From the NCBI GenBank assembly GCA_030704615.1, contig CM060732.1, forward strand, positions 50,823,053-50,883,052: 60,000 bases of DNA. The letters run 5' to 3'. The notes beneath the pieces were generated by a model. It saw only the letters and a list, made by a program, of their open reading frames with translations, had not been told where the DNA came from and did no database searches. Below, in pieces: positions 43,501 to 54,085 of the stretch. This stretch comes from Takakia lepidozioides (lineage: Eukaryota > Streptophyta > Takakiopsida > Takakiales > Takakiaceae). Both the position numbers and the translations under genes were made by a program. Within the stretch, counting starts at the first letter, position 1, and every line of letters starts with the position of its first letter.

Positions 43501-45120
43501 AAGTATTTTGCCACGCAGCCCAAGTTGTCCCCAAAACAACTTAGGTGGCAAGATACTTTGGCGGTGTTCGACGTGGATATCCAGTACAAACCGGGGCGAG
43601 ACAACGTGGTGGCCGATGCTTTAAGTAGAAAGTAGCAGCTCTTGTTGGTGTACAAGAGCGAGACGACGCTCCAAAGGAAGATCCGGAAGGCTTGTCGGAA
43701 GGATGAGCTGGCGAAGTCCGTGATGCAGGACTTGAGGATGGGGGTTAAATCGCAGTTCCACTTGCAAAATGGACTGCTCCGGTATAGGCAAAAGCGTCTC
43801 TACGTGCCGAAGGGAGGGATCAGAGATAGCCTCTTGAGAGAATGCCATGATAGCCCGCTTGCGGGCCACGGCGGAGCCAAGCGCACTGCGGCACTCTTGA
43901 AGAAAGAGTATTTCTGGCCCAAATTGAGGGAGGAGGTAGAGGAGTATGTCAAGACATGCACCACATGCCAACAAAACCGGAGCGAGTACAAAAAGCAAGC
44001 GGGGCTGTTACAACCTTTGCCGATTCCAGAGGGGACTTGGGAAAGCGTCTCAATGGATTTCATGACTGCTATGCCGCTGTCAAAAGGATTCGATGCAATC
44101 ATGGTGGTGGTGAATAGGTTCAGTAAAATGGGCCATTTCATCCCCACCAAGGAGACGGCAACGGCGCAGGAGACAGGGCGACTTTACTTCACACACGTCT
44201 TAAAGCATCATGGAGTCCCGAAGGATATTGTCTCGGACCGCGATCCAAAGTTTACGAGTAAATTTTGGAGGGCACTTTGGAAGAAGATGGGGACGAGGCT
44301 GAAAATGAGCACCGCCTTCCGACCTACGACCGACGGCCAAACAGAAAGAGTGAATTCCGTAGTGAAGCAAATCTTGCGGAATTACGTGTCGGCAGACCAA
44401 ACAGACTGGGTGGAACACTTAGATGCGGCAGAGTTCTGTTATAATAACACAGAACACTCCGCAACGGGAGTTTCCCCTTTCGTATTGGTCTATGGAAAAG
44501 CACCTCTGGTGCCGACAAGTTGGGCCGCCTAGGACGTTGAGGAACCGGCAGTAGCGGCAGTACTGGAAGAACGCGAGCGTTTGTTGAAGCTCGCAAAGTA
44601 CAACATTGCCAAAGCTAGGAAACGGTATAAAAGGCAGGCGAATCGGAAGCGGAGGGAAGTGAAGTTTGAGGCAGGCACAGAGGTCTGGTTGAATATCAAG
44701 AATTTCCGACTACCTCCGGAAGTCAGTCCGAAGTTCGTACCTCCGTATGCGGGACCCTTTCGCATTCGGAAGGTCATGAATGAGGATGTGTATGAATTGG
44801 AGCTGCCGGCAAATAGCAAGGTGCACCCAGTATTCCATGTCTCCTTTTTGAAGCGTTACTTCAAAGATGAAGCGCGTCCGAATCGGCATCAAGTGTTGCG
44901 TCCGCCACCTATGCTGTTGGATCATGAAAATGAACCTGAGTACGAGGTGGAGGCAATACTTAAGTCGAGGAGGTTCAAGAACCGAGAAACGGAGTATCTC
45001 GTCAAATGGAAGGGCTATCATCAGGTGGAGGCATCTTGGGTGCGTGCCTAAAAAATGGGAAACGCATCCGAGGCGGTTGCAGTTTTCGAAGGGCGACCTC
45101 AAAAGCGGAAGAAGCGTTGA
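40558..45120 (+). pseudogene. Chromovirus gag-pol polyprotein with seven in-frame stops
   Basis: One frame runs from an ATG at 40558 (MGSGKPKRKRNG) to a final TGA at 45118-45120. Domains: gag (about 40860-41400); CCHC knuckle [14 protein letters not shown] (41578-41619); protease [12 protein letters not shown] (41821); RT with [11 protein letters not shown] and YIDDILVYS (42850); RNase H TDASDFAIGG; integrase finger CTTCQQNR (43955), SMDFMTAMP, VSDRDPKFTSKFW and TTDGQTERVN; GPFRIRKV; chromodomain with YLVKWKGYHQVEASW. The frame is broken by TAA 40690, TGA 42694, TAA 42910, TGA 43195, TAG 43633, TAG 44530 and TAA 45049, with no frameshift. Every stop is one C:G-to-T:A step from a likely sense codon. 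It could move only with proteins from another copy. Confidence 0.92.
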
Positions 45121-46025
45121 TGGGGACATCAACTTTGGAGCGTGGGGGAGGAAATGCATGCTTAGCCCGGCTTAGCTAGCTTAGGAATCCGATTGCAAAA
45201 ACTTGTATTGTACAAAACGTGCTATAAATGAAATGGCTTCCAAATGTTGTGCGTCCTATTTTGTTTGGAATGGTGATGCATGGTATGGTTGGCTAGTGTG
45301 TAGAATGCATGCTAGCTTATAAAAGTGGGAGAGGTAAATTGGGTTAACCGTGTGTTTGCGTAGTGCCGAAATCGGGTGACCCCCATCCAAGGGGAAAGGA
45401 AACTTGTGCCTTCTTTGGGAGTTCACGTGCTAGTGCGCACCTGGCGCGTGCGCGTACTATAACTGCGCTACCGAGAGGGTTGCCTTCTAGTGCGGGCTAA
45501 CGCGGAAGCTACGTGCTTCCGTCCACGTACTATAATCGTGTAGCCTCGGGACGAAGTCGTAGTGCGGCTTCGGCGTGTTCCCATACCTCAGGCCAGCATT
45601 CCAAGGCGGACCCAATTGTAGTGATTGGGGCACACGGTTGGTTCAAGGTTATCTTCCTAGTCAAAGAGGGTTCCAGGTGAACCCTTGCTCAAGGTGATGC
45701 CAAAAGCGGCATCATGAGCGGTCGCAAGCAATGTTGTTGCAGTAAGGCGATTCGATCCTCGGGGATGATCGTTCCTTGGCCTTGAAGTTGGCCAAGAAGA
45801 GTACACTGGGAGGAGCTTGAGAGGCTCCACCCTTGGCCGGGACTTGGAGGAAGTCGGCCGAACTAGCTAGTGGAGAGTAGAGTCAAGTGTGGGGTTTGGT
45901 TCTTTGCCATGGGACGCCATGGTACGGAAACAAACTCCTTGATGTGGGACGCCACAACTTGGAGGTTCGTTTCTACAAAATGGACAAGTCGATGAGGACA
46001 TCGACTCCCTGTTGGTAGGGGTGTG
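45121..46025 (+). other. 3' untranslated region of the chromovirus
   Basis: This GC-rich non-coding stretch between the chromodomain and the 3' LTR ends with a purine-rich segment (GGTAGGGGTGTG, about 46014-46025) that may serve as polypurine tract. It includes near-repeats such as CTAGTGCGCACC, CTAGTGCGGGC and GTAGTGCGGCTT (45431-45565), each followed by ACTATAA-type text in two cases. No open frame of note was seen. Confidence 0.6.
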
Positions 46026-46753
46026 TGTCGCGGCCCTTTGCCTTGAGGGAAGGGGGGCTCGGGACACGTGAGGGGCTGCCCCTGTGGTGGGGGCAGCGAC
46101 AGCAATAGGATGGGGGAGCTGAAGCACCCTTGAGTGCCCAAGGCACTCAAGGAGGCGGAGGCGCTCACTAGGTGGAGCCCCGCACACCGGGTTGCGGTGG
46201 GGGTGGATCCATAAGGGGTGGTGGTAGCTTAGCGGGACTTAGTGGGGGTGGCATAGGACTCACCATGGGGGCGGAGACCTCGTGGTGGGAGTCATGGGGA
46301 GTCTTGGGACTCATCACGGTCCATAGGGGCCGTGATGAGTGGGCCAAGCCTCACCGCGACTCATCACCGGGAGTCGAGGGTTTTCGTGGTGGTTCGCCAT
46401 AAAATGGCATGGCTGGTTGTGAAACCCCCGCGGACAGCTACAGAAGTATATATAGGGAGTAGTAACCCCAAGAACGGTGCAAGCCCGTTGGTGACCAAAA
46501 ACTAGTGAGTGAGCAAGCGAGCCGGAAAGCGACCAAAGAGTGGGGAGCTGTTCCGGACTGCCGTCTACCAAAGGGAATTCCACTAGGCCCAAATAGGTGG
46601 AGGGTTTAGTGGGGGAGCGAAGGGGGACCGTTATGTCCCGGTGAGCAGCCGAAGCTCCAAGTTGGCCCGACGGCCAGGTTGGGAGTCAGGCGCACGCATC
46701 AAAGCGAGTAACTATGACTTGAAGGGGAGTTTACCGAAGTGAGGTGCGCGACA
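46026..46753 (+). repeat. 3' LTR of the chromovirus
   Basis: About 728 bp and nearly identical to 39796-40502. It differs by an extra segment of about 20 bp near 46667-46687 and a few substitutions near its start (46045-46070). Open frames within both LTRs are not genes. Confidence 0.95.
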
Positions 46754-46758
46754 TGTTT
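46754..46758. repeat. Target-site duplication TGTTT (right)
   Basis: Matches 39791-39795 and marks the right border of the insertion. Confidence 0.9.
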
Positions 46759-47590
46759 GGTGCCGTAGTAGCAGCGGCATGATGCGTCGTTGACCATCCA
46801 GATCGTTTATCTTGACGTCTTTCGAACAAACGATTATCGTATGCAACGACCTGGGTAATGAATTCGCTCAGTGTGCTCACGTTTGGCATTGTCAGCAACA
46901 AATCTTTTGCATCCTCTTTTAGTCCACATCGAAACTGACTAATGAGGCTCTTCTGATTCCAGTCGAGGTCGCACGCAAGTTGTCGAAATTCGGCAACATA
47001 AACGGAAGCAGGACGTGTTCCTTGTCGAAGATTTGGCATCTTTGTCTCTGCAACTCTCTCCCTATCATTTTCTCCAAACGTTGCAGTGAACTCGGACATG
47101 AATGCTTTAAAATTATATAGTAAATGCGATTTTTTTTTCTAATAGTGGTGCAAATCAAGATAGGGCAGTGCCTGATAGAAGAGTGCATCCCACTTGAATA
47201 CCTTCATCGGGGTAACGTTGTGGATATAGTCGGAGGAATAGTCGTATTTGTTGAACAAAACCACGAAAGCTTGATCTCATCCCATCAAATTTATCGGGCA
47301 TGCTGATCTTTGGTTCTCTCGTAATCTATTGAAGATGAACCGTTGCAGTAGGAGTTGTTGCAGTAGAGACTCGTATGGTTGAAGATCCATTATTTGACTC
47401 CTTTAACTCTGAAATTTGTTGTTGCAAATTGTGGAGAGCGTTGCCAAGATCTTGAGACTGATCAGCTTGTAATTGGGCGGTAGAGGTACAAAGTTCTTAC
47501 ATCTGGAGTTGAAGTCTCTGCAATGTGGCAACCATTTCCGCAAATGTGCCTTCCATCTTAACTAACTAAGAAACAAACTTTAGTCTCGTC
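46759..47590 (-). pseudogene. gag of the minus-strand gypsy (other half)
   Basis: Minus-strand frames give an N-terminal MEGTFAEMVATLQRLQLQM, a linker, KISMPDKFDG, then TATFGENDRERVAETKMPNL, RQGTRPASVYVAEFRQLACD and FRCGLKEDAKDLLLTMPNVS, the retrotransposon gag core. It breaks off at 46759 and its zinc-knuckle part resumes at 39795, showing that the chromovirus inserted into this gag. Stops and frameshifts are present. Short linkers precede it and lead to the LTR fragment at 47590-47690. Confidence 0.85.
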
Positions 47591-47690
47591 AAACTGTCAA
47601 GGACAGAGCATGACTGAACACAAACAAGAGATCAGACTAGATGTACAAGACTAGACAAGAAGTCAAGGTTGGCGTGACTGAATGCATGGG
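47591..47690 (-). mobile_element. Partial 5' LTR of the minus-strand gypsy
   Basis: 47597-47690 closely matches 14388-14470 within the LTR at 14384-14978 (shared CAAACAAGAGATCAGACTAG). It lies upstream of the minus-strand gag start, as a 5' LTR should, but only about 100 bp remain before the sequence changes at about 47691. Confidence 0.7.
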
Positions 47691-47979
47691 TCCGAAAAAC
47701 TGCACACCCCATAACAGGGACATTAATACATGGATTGTGCGGTAGTGGGACCCAACAGCCTAGGCTTGGAGAAGTGTACGTGTAAGAGACAATATTCTAG
47801 AAGGGTCCCACCGCTGAGGGCTCGGCGGGCTTCTAGAAGGTCCCTGTGAGGGTATAGAAAGAGAGTCGGGGGCTCTCTTCCCCTCTCACTGACTACTTAC
47901 TCACTTACTAGTTACTAGTACCTAGGGGGATCTGCACTTTGCACACGCGGGGCCCCCCAAAAACAAACCCATGACATAA
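47691..47979. other. Unclassified, possibly an LTR-like fragment
   Basis: No coding sequence. A block with GGGTATAGAAAGAGAG (about 47851) followed by CT-rich text and ACTTACTCACTTACTAG repeats has the look of an LTR promoter region, but neither end nor partner was found. Confidence 0.3.
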
Positions 47980-50236
47980 TAATTTTTTTATTTTTATTTT
48001 TATTTTTATTTTTTTAACAGGGATTGTGCCCTGGAAGCTTTATTTATGTTTATTTTTGGCGGGGAAAAAAAGAAAACCCCTAAAAGTACCATGAAGGTAT
48101 ACTGCTGCTCAGTCACTCCCCCCCCCACCGTAGTCAGTGAATGGCGAATCGACCTCCTATTGGAGAGTTCCGAAAAATTAGGGCAACATGCCCAATGTAG
48201 TGCTAAGTTGTTGAGCGAGTAGCTCACCCAGGGAGCTTCTAGCAAGCAGCAGTCTAAGCGCATAAGTAGGTTTTGGCAGTAGAGGTAGAGTCCTAGACTA
48301 CTCTACTGCTATCGATCTGTTCTTGGAATGTCAACGGAACTTGAGTCTCGCAGCTGACTTGATCTGGCACTAGATAATGTCCCTGTCAAATTCGGGGGAG
48401 AGAGTGGATGGCCGTTCTAAGCCCCCTCCAGGCGTCTGGTGGGCTGGCAGCCCAGTTGCATTCGCTTGGTTAAGTGGTAGTGCAGATGTGCCCTTGCTTG
48501 CCCCAGGACGATCTGAAGTCTGCATGCAGGTTGGCCGCTCGTTGAGGGTGTCTGTCCATTTCTGCACACGTTTTACCCATGCTTTTCTAGCATCAATATG
48601 CATATCCCAGAAAATGCGAGCTAATACTGCGGATAGTGACAGAGTCTCACCAGAGAGTGACCAGGAGCAACGTACTTTCCATAGTTGCCATAGTGTAGAA
48701 ACCCGGAGGCTTTCAAAGACTGGGTAATCAATGGCTTTCGATTTGGAATTTGTGTCATAGTTTAGAAGTAATGTAAGTGGCGTTTGTGGTTGGGTATCCC
48801 AGATGGTGTAGAAAGCCTTTATGATTCTCCAGATTGATTCTGGGCCTTGGCACAAGAGGAGGCAGTGTTCTAAGGATTCTAGCACTCCTGCGGAGCAACC
48901 TGCACATAAAAGAGCGCCCTGGAATTGAAGCCATTCCCCCACCTTGAGCATTCTGTTGGCAATTTGCCATAGGAATGCAGACATTTTTGCAGATTTGGTC
49001 TTGCTCCAGATGTTGCTCCAGATCGCTTTCCAGGTTTCATTGGCGAAGCCATAGTCCTGCCATTTAGCATTCCACTTGGAGTGAAGAGGGCTAAGTTTGG
49101 CCAGTGTTCTGTGGGCTTTTTTTGCTGAGTAATTGAAGAAGGGGACTTGGGATCGGCCAAAGGCCCATGTCCATTCTTTAGGGTCAAATTGCAGGTCTGT
49201 CAGCGGCCTTCCTAAAATCCAGATGAAGTTGTTTGCTGCAAGCCAGATGTGTAGAGGTAAGGTGGGATCAGGTTGAGGGTTCATATCTTTTGTCGGGTAT
49301 GACCAGCAGCATATCCTAACCGGGGTATGTGGAAAGATGGGGTAATCAATGGGTTGCTCGCTATTCAGAGACAGGGTCAATATCAAATGGAAATCCTGTC
49401 AGGGTATAATCGGATCTCTGGAGAACGAAAAGAACAGTTAGGTTATTGTTGATGATCCCAAGAGTCCAGTAAAGGGATTGTGGATTTGAAGGACCAGTCT
49501 GGAGATTCGAGAGCCAATTGGGGGGGATGGAAGCTGTGATTTGAGGCAATCCAGCTGTGGCCCTGTTTTTGCCAACACATAGTGCAATGATATCTGCCTC
49601 TTTAAAGCCATTGTTGCTCCATATATCTTTGAGCTGGCAGATCCCCTTATGATCCCACGAAGACCATCGTCTGGCCTGACAGCGTTGGGCTTGTGGTGGT
49701 TTGGCTGTTGTTTAAGAAGATGTGCTGCCGGGCCGTCTCCTCAAATGTCTGAGGTTCCTGTTTTTTAAGGAGAGGCCTGAGTTTGGCCCATGCTTGCCAA
49801 ATGGTTGTCCACAAATGTGAGCCTACGAGCTTGTGTTTGAAGCCCTGCACTGCCCATCTAAAGGAGGGACCCCAAGATGAGTTCCGGAGGGGTGATGCAG
49901 CCATGATGTTCCCTGCCACGAGAAATTTCCAGCATCCCCCCTTTGGCCAAAGAATCTAGGGACCCATTTTCCTAACAAAGCGGTAATTTGTATCTCTGGA
50001 TCGATGACACCCAGACCACCATCCTTTTTGGGGAGGCATATTTGTCTCCAGGAGACTTGGGGTCTTTTCCAGCTTGGCGATGATGATTTAGCTCCCCAGA
50101 TAAAGTTCCGAAGTAGGGTTCTAACCTGTTTGATCTGGGAGGTGTTTGGTCGCCAGGACGAGGAAAAGTACCAAATGCCTGCAGAGAGGACTTGATTGAC
50201 TGCCAGTGCTCTACTTGTGACGGAGAGGTGCTTTGT
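47980..50236 (-). mobile_element. 5'-truncated L1-type LINE retrotransposon
   Basis: Read on the minus strand, the 5' part (about 50220 to 49930) encodes the end of an L1 reverse transcriptase: IKQVRTLLRNFIWGAKSSSP, ICLPKKDGGLGVIDPEIQIT, ALLGKWVPRF. The frame 49386-48370 holds the zf-RVT region: WKAIWSNIWSKTKSAKMSAF, LWQIANRMLKVGEWLQFQG, LLCAGCSAGVLESLEHCLLL. The 3' end is an A-rich tail of repeated TAAAAA (complement of 47980-48015). Endonuclease and most of the RT are missing and several frame changes are seen, so it is a dead 5' truncation. ATGACA near both borders (47970; 50245) may be the target duplication. Confidence 0.85.
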
Positions 50237-50420
50237 TTGCGAAATGACAATTCAATTGAATTGTCAACTCGCAATTCAATTGAATTGCAAACTATAAATT
50301 TTTACGATATAACATATATCATGTATATGTATATATATATATTCATCGTATACACATATACATACGAGAGTATAAGCTGAATATACATGCTGCTCGTCTA
50401 TTCCTGCTGCCCGTCCATCC

Positions 50421-51060
50421 TTTGCTTGTGGTAAGGCCTAAGTCACGAGATGAGTCACGTAGCCTAAAGGAGAGAGATGAGAGAGAGAGAGCGAGAGCGA
50501 GGGAAAGGGAGAGAGAAATGAAGTGATGAAGGGTTTTTAGGGCAGAGGTGCCCTAAAAGTGAAAGGATCAAATCAGTTGGAGGACGAGAAGTAGCGAGAG
50601 AAGAATGCAACAACAAGAGATTTGTGGAGCGGTGGTGGCGCTATGTATTATGGAAGCCTTCTTGGATCACCAAATGACAAGATCTGCCCATGAGTAAGCA
50701 CATTCCCACACTGACATGAGTTCCCCCAATCATTGATAAAAATATCATTTTAGCTAAAATTGTACTTCTTGTATACGTGCAGGTGACTCATGAGCTTTGA
50801 GGAGAGAACTTTAGGGGTAGTAGAGTGGGTTACCAAACGCTCCTCAACACACACACTGAAAGAAAGAGCTTGATCACATGGTTTGTCTTCAACCCGCCCA
50901 CACTGTGTACTGTGGTTTGCTAATACATTTTAGGATAGAGTAGTTGTTGGTTTCAAAGTACATTTTCAAAGTACAGTTGTTGGCAAGTACAAGGCAAGCA
51001 ACAGAAAACAGTAGTGCCTCCAACAGCGTATATTCTTGTGTCTTACACTATCACAATCTG
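50421..51060. other. Interior non-coding part of the candidate element
   Basis: It contains a GA-rich tract (50470-50520, GAGAGA repeats). No gene is recognised. Confidence 0.4.
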
Positions 51061-51365
51061 AGTTGTAAACCACAACTTACCATCCCACAACCATGTTTGG
51101 CATATCCTGCAATCAGTGCACTCCACGACACCACATCTTGTTTAGCCATATTGTCAAAGACTCCCTTTGCATCCTGGATACTCCCACATCTGGCATATAT
51201 GTCCACTCGGGCATTTTCCAGAATAATATTTGGTACAATCCAAGCTTTCCTGATGTCAGCACATAGACTTCTTTGCCCCTTTCAGCACCATTTGCTCATA
51301 GGTCTCCAAGCCTTCATCCCACAACCATGTGGCATATCCAGCAATCATTGCACTTCATGATACCA
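51061..51365 (-). pseudogene. PPR protein fragment 7, highly decayed
   Basis: Minus-strand frames give GCGMKAWRPMSKWC-like text near 51300, then MPDVGVSRMQREVFDNMAKQ and DVVSWSALIAGYAKHGCGM (about 51170-51085). The PPR pattern is clear (VFDNMxxxDVVSWxALIAGYAxHG), but stops occur and it lacks both ends. It is the same type as the PPR pieces at 16561-18060 and 31780-33236. Confidence 0.6.
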
Positions 51366-52500
51366 CAACTTGCGGTAGAAGACCTTAGTTCAAAACATAA
51401 GAGAAATAGAGACATACCCTTCGAGTTGGGATCATGCCGCTCGTAGCCCACCACCTTGCACACCTGTTGTTGTTGCAATGTCTGAGCTCAGTAAGCATAA
51501 GCTTAAGCTCGCTTAAGTAACTCTACTTCTCCTCATAATACATCCTCAGAGCAGCAGGACAGGAGCAAGAATCTCAAGGATCTGCAGAGGGGCCCGTCCA
51601 TAGCACTGCAACCATAAGTTCACTTGTTGGAATACTTGTGATTGTAGATAATAAAGCAATGTTTGATTGTTTAGGGGACCCAGAGATGCAAGACACACAA
51701 GATTACTGAGAGGTTCTCCTACTTTTAGGCTTGATTCTTCAATTGTAGACAAAGTTCATGACTAGTTAGCATTTCCAGCAAACTCATTGAGTAGAGAATT
51801 TTTTTGAGAGTCAACTAGACCTAGTGAAGCAGCACATTGAACCACTAAGTATACTGGACATACTGCTAAATCTCCTCTAGTAAAATTCCGAAGGGCTGTC
51901 CAAGTCTTCCACTTGGAAGGGAAGTCCAACTTAGAAGCCCTTATAAGCTTGGACAGGTTAAGTTTTGGAAATGATAAGATAACACACCTCACAAATATAT
52001 AGTGACTATGCACCATACCACCAACCTAACAGATTGGAAAAATCTCATAGTATAGTCAGATCAGAGGCAACCCCCTCTTATGGTTATTCTTTCCTAAAGT
52101 CCTCTCATAGGTAATGGCACTCCATAAGTAGCATGTCCGAGGGACTACGACCAACCTACTTGGCTACCATTATGTAAGGGAGTCAAAAGTGTAGACCACT
52201 TGAGCCAAAATTCACCTAAGTGTCTGTGTAGGAAGGGGCTGTCAAAATTTTCAACACGGCTGAAGCCAACATCACTGGTTCCTTGGGAAGATAACACATA
52301 GAAGACACCTTAAAGTCTCTTCTTCCTAGAAAATGTGACAGTAGCCATTCTTCTGCTATTTCTCCCTAGTTCATGTAGTGCAAAGGCAGCAGCTCATTTG
52401 CCAGCATTGAACATTTAGGGTAAACCATTTGCATCCTCTTCTATACATGGCATGATGAAAAAGCTTCTCATCAAAGCCCTCGAGACATTTTGGAAACATT
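51366..52500. other. Unrecognised minus-strand frames
   Basis: The frame 52016-51762 (minus) reads LDFPSKWKTWTALRNFTRGD, LAVCPVYLVVQCAASLGLVD and KNSLLNEFAGNAN. It looks protein-like and may be an exon of a captured gene, but no family is recognised. The rest has no feature. Confidence 0.25.
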
Positions 52501-52509
52501 GGCTCGAAA

Positions 52510-52975
52510 CTACAAAAACCTAAACTGCTTCGAGGAACAAAGCCTAGGCTCACTTTGAGAATCCACGTATTGATCGACATCAGACTTGAGGGCGCTCAGC
52601 TGACCTTCCGACGCAACTTTGATCTTGTCATCATTGATAGTTATCAAAACTTTGGCTTGGAATGCAATTGCATATGCATTTGGGTTGCAAAATACCTCAA
52701 AGAAAACACCATCATCTCCTGTCTGCCGGTACTCCATTGTGTCCCATCTCCGTGGCCTCGTGGCCTTCTCCTTCTCTTCAAATGTCGTCAGGAGGCCGAC
52801 GATGGCAGAGCTTAGACCCTTGGCTGCGTCTACCGAGAATGGCAGAGTGAGTGACGTCTCCCCGATTTGGAAGGTGATGGGGGATTTCGTTGCGAGAATG
52901 AAGTAGATTCTTTCGATCAAAATTGCGGAAGGCCGAACAAAATCCAAGCCTAAGACCAACTAAGAAAAACACAAC
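52510..52975 (-). CDS. Single-exon fragment of an unrecognised plant protein
   Basis: The minus-strand frame, after a TTAG acceptor-like site near 52963, reads LGLDFVRPSAILIERIYFI, PITFQIGETSLTLPFSVDAA, KGLSSAIVGLLTTFEEKEKA, RRWDTMEYRQTGDDGVFFEV and NPNAYAIAFQAKVLITINDD, ending at 52510. It is uninterrupted, with alternating hydrophobic strands and balanced composition like a real domain. I do not recognise the family. It may be the last part of a multi-exon gene, with upstream exons missing or beyond the inverted repeat, which would make it cargo of the candidate element. No start codon context is convincing. Confidence 0.45.
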
Positions 52976-53430
52976 TACTTTAGAATCCACCGAAAACTTT
53001 GGATCAGCAGCACTGTCCCGGGTCCTCACTTCCCTGCTCACAAGTCTTTAGAAACAAATTCAAATGGCTCCATTCGTAGTACTCACTGTCGATTTATTTC
53101 CCCTGTCCCATTCCTGGACGGGCAGCAGGAATAGTTGTATATTCAGCTTATACTCTCGTATGTGTATGTATATACGATGAATATACATATATACATATAT
53201 TATATATGTTATATACAAAAATCCGTAAAAATTTATAGTTTGCAATTCAATTGAATTGTCATTTCGCAATTCACTTGAATTGTAGACTACAATTCAATTG
53301 AATTGTCAATTGTCAATTCAATTCAATTGTGTACCGACAATTCAATTGAATTGCAAATTAGGGTTCTTTTCAAGCTGGTTTTTGCAATTCAATGGAATTG
53401 CAAGGGCAATTCAATTGAATTGCGCACTTT

Positions 53431-54085
53431 TAGGGGGGTGATCAAGTGAATTGCGATGCATTTCACATCAAGGCCTATTTGGAATTCCCTATAGGGGTAC
53501 TCTCATAATGTACACTTGTTTCCAACACACCACCCAATGGTGGATCCCAACATCAAGAAATATGAAATATCGCTTCACCCAAATTTTTATGTATTCTATA
53601 TCTTTTTGACAACAAAGTTGGTAATGGGCACCTGGCACATACCACCTCCGAAGTGGTTGTGGGTTCAATCCATCGATTGGTGCCTACCAGACGGCAGTAG
53701 CCCTTCCGGAATCAAGAGACACTATAATTTACGCTTTCTTCAGGCGGCATCATGTCTTATTATTCTTCTACATCTTCTTCCGCACTAGCCCACACATTGC
53801 AACTTCCTTCACTGAGCCACACTCTCGCGTAAGCTGCCCTAGTGGAAGTGGAAATGGAGCCAAGCCGACCTGCTCAGCAAGTTATCCAGGCCATTGTCAC
53901 CTGCTAGAGCAGGTCTAGCATGGTGAAAGGTGAGGCGTCGGGTCGCCCTGCATGGAAGCGGGTGCGTGGGCCCGGCTTCCCCCAGCGTGACATGAGCAGA
54001 GCGGGTCACCCGGGAGGTGGCCCTAATAAAGGGGCATAGAAAACGACAGGGCGCTGGCTTGACAGTAGGAGCGGAGTGATCGTCG
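53431..54085. other. Intergenic sequence upstream of a candidate small gene
   Basis: No recognised coding region. The GC content rises after about 53800, as it might in a promoter or 5' UTR for the gene starting at 54086. Confidence 0.4.

Larger units (their letters stand above)
39796..46753 (+). mobile_element. Near-complete Ty3/gypsy chromovirus retrotransposon
   Basis: Two direct LTRs (39796-40502 and 46026-46753) begin TGTCGCGGCCCTTTG and end GGTGCGCGACA, flanked by TGTTT duplications. Inside, in order: primer-binding site, gag, protease, reverse transcriptase, RNase H, integrase and chromodomain in one frame, then a purine-rich stretch before the 3' LTR. The LTRs are nearly identical apart from an extra segment of about 20 bp in the 3' copy (about 46667-46687), pointing to a recent insertion. 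Seven premature stops in the polyprotein frame mean this copy cannot make its own proteins in full. Confidence 0.95.
50246..53430. mobile_element. Candidate element bounded by inverted CAATTCAATTGAATTG arrays
   Basis: The left flank (50246-50420) has two CAATTCAATTGAATTG palindromes, then TATAAATTTTTACG, an ATATGTATAT tract, ACGAGAGTATAAGCTGAATA and ATTCCTGCTGCCCGTCCA. The same series occurs in reverse order and orientation at 53110-53300, where the array continues outward with at least six more palindromes to about 53430. This gives inverted repeats of about 170 bp, roughly 2.7 kb apart. Between them lie PPR and other gene fragments but no recognised transposase. It resembles gene-carrying non-autonomous TIR elements. 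No target duplication was found. Confidence 0.55.

Noticed and set aside
40558-45120. Stops repaired by U-to-C RNA editing
   Set aside because: Such editing in ferns and hornworts is organellar. This is a nuclear retrotransposon, so methylation-driven mutation is the simpler explanation.
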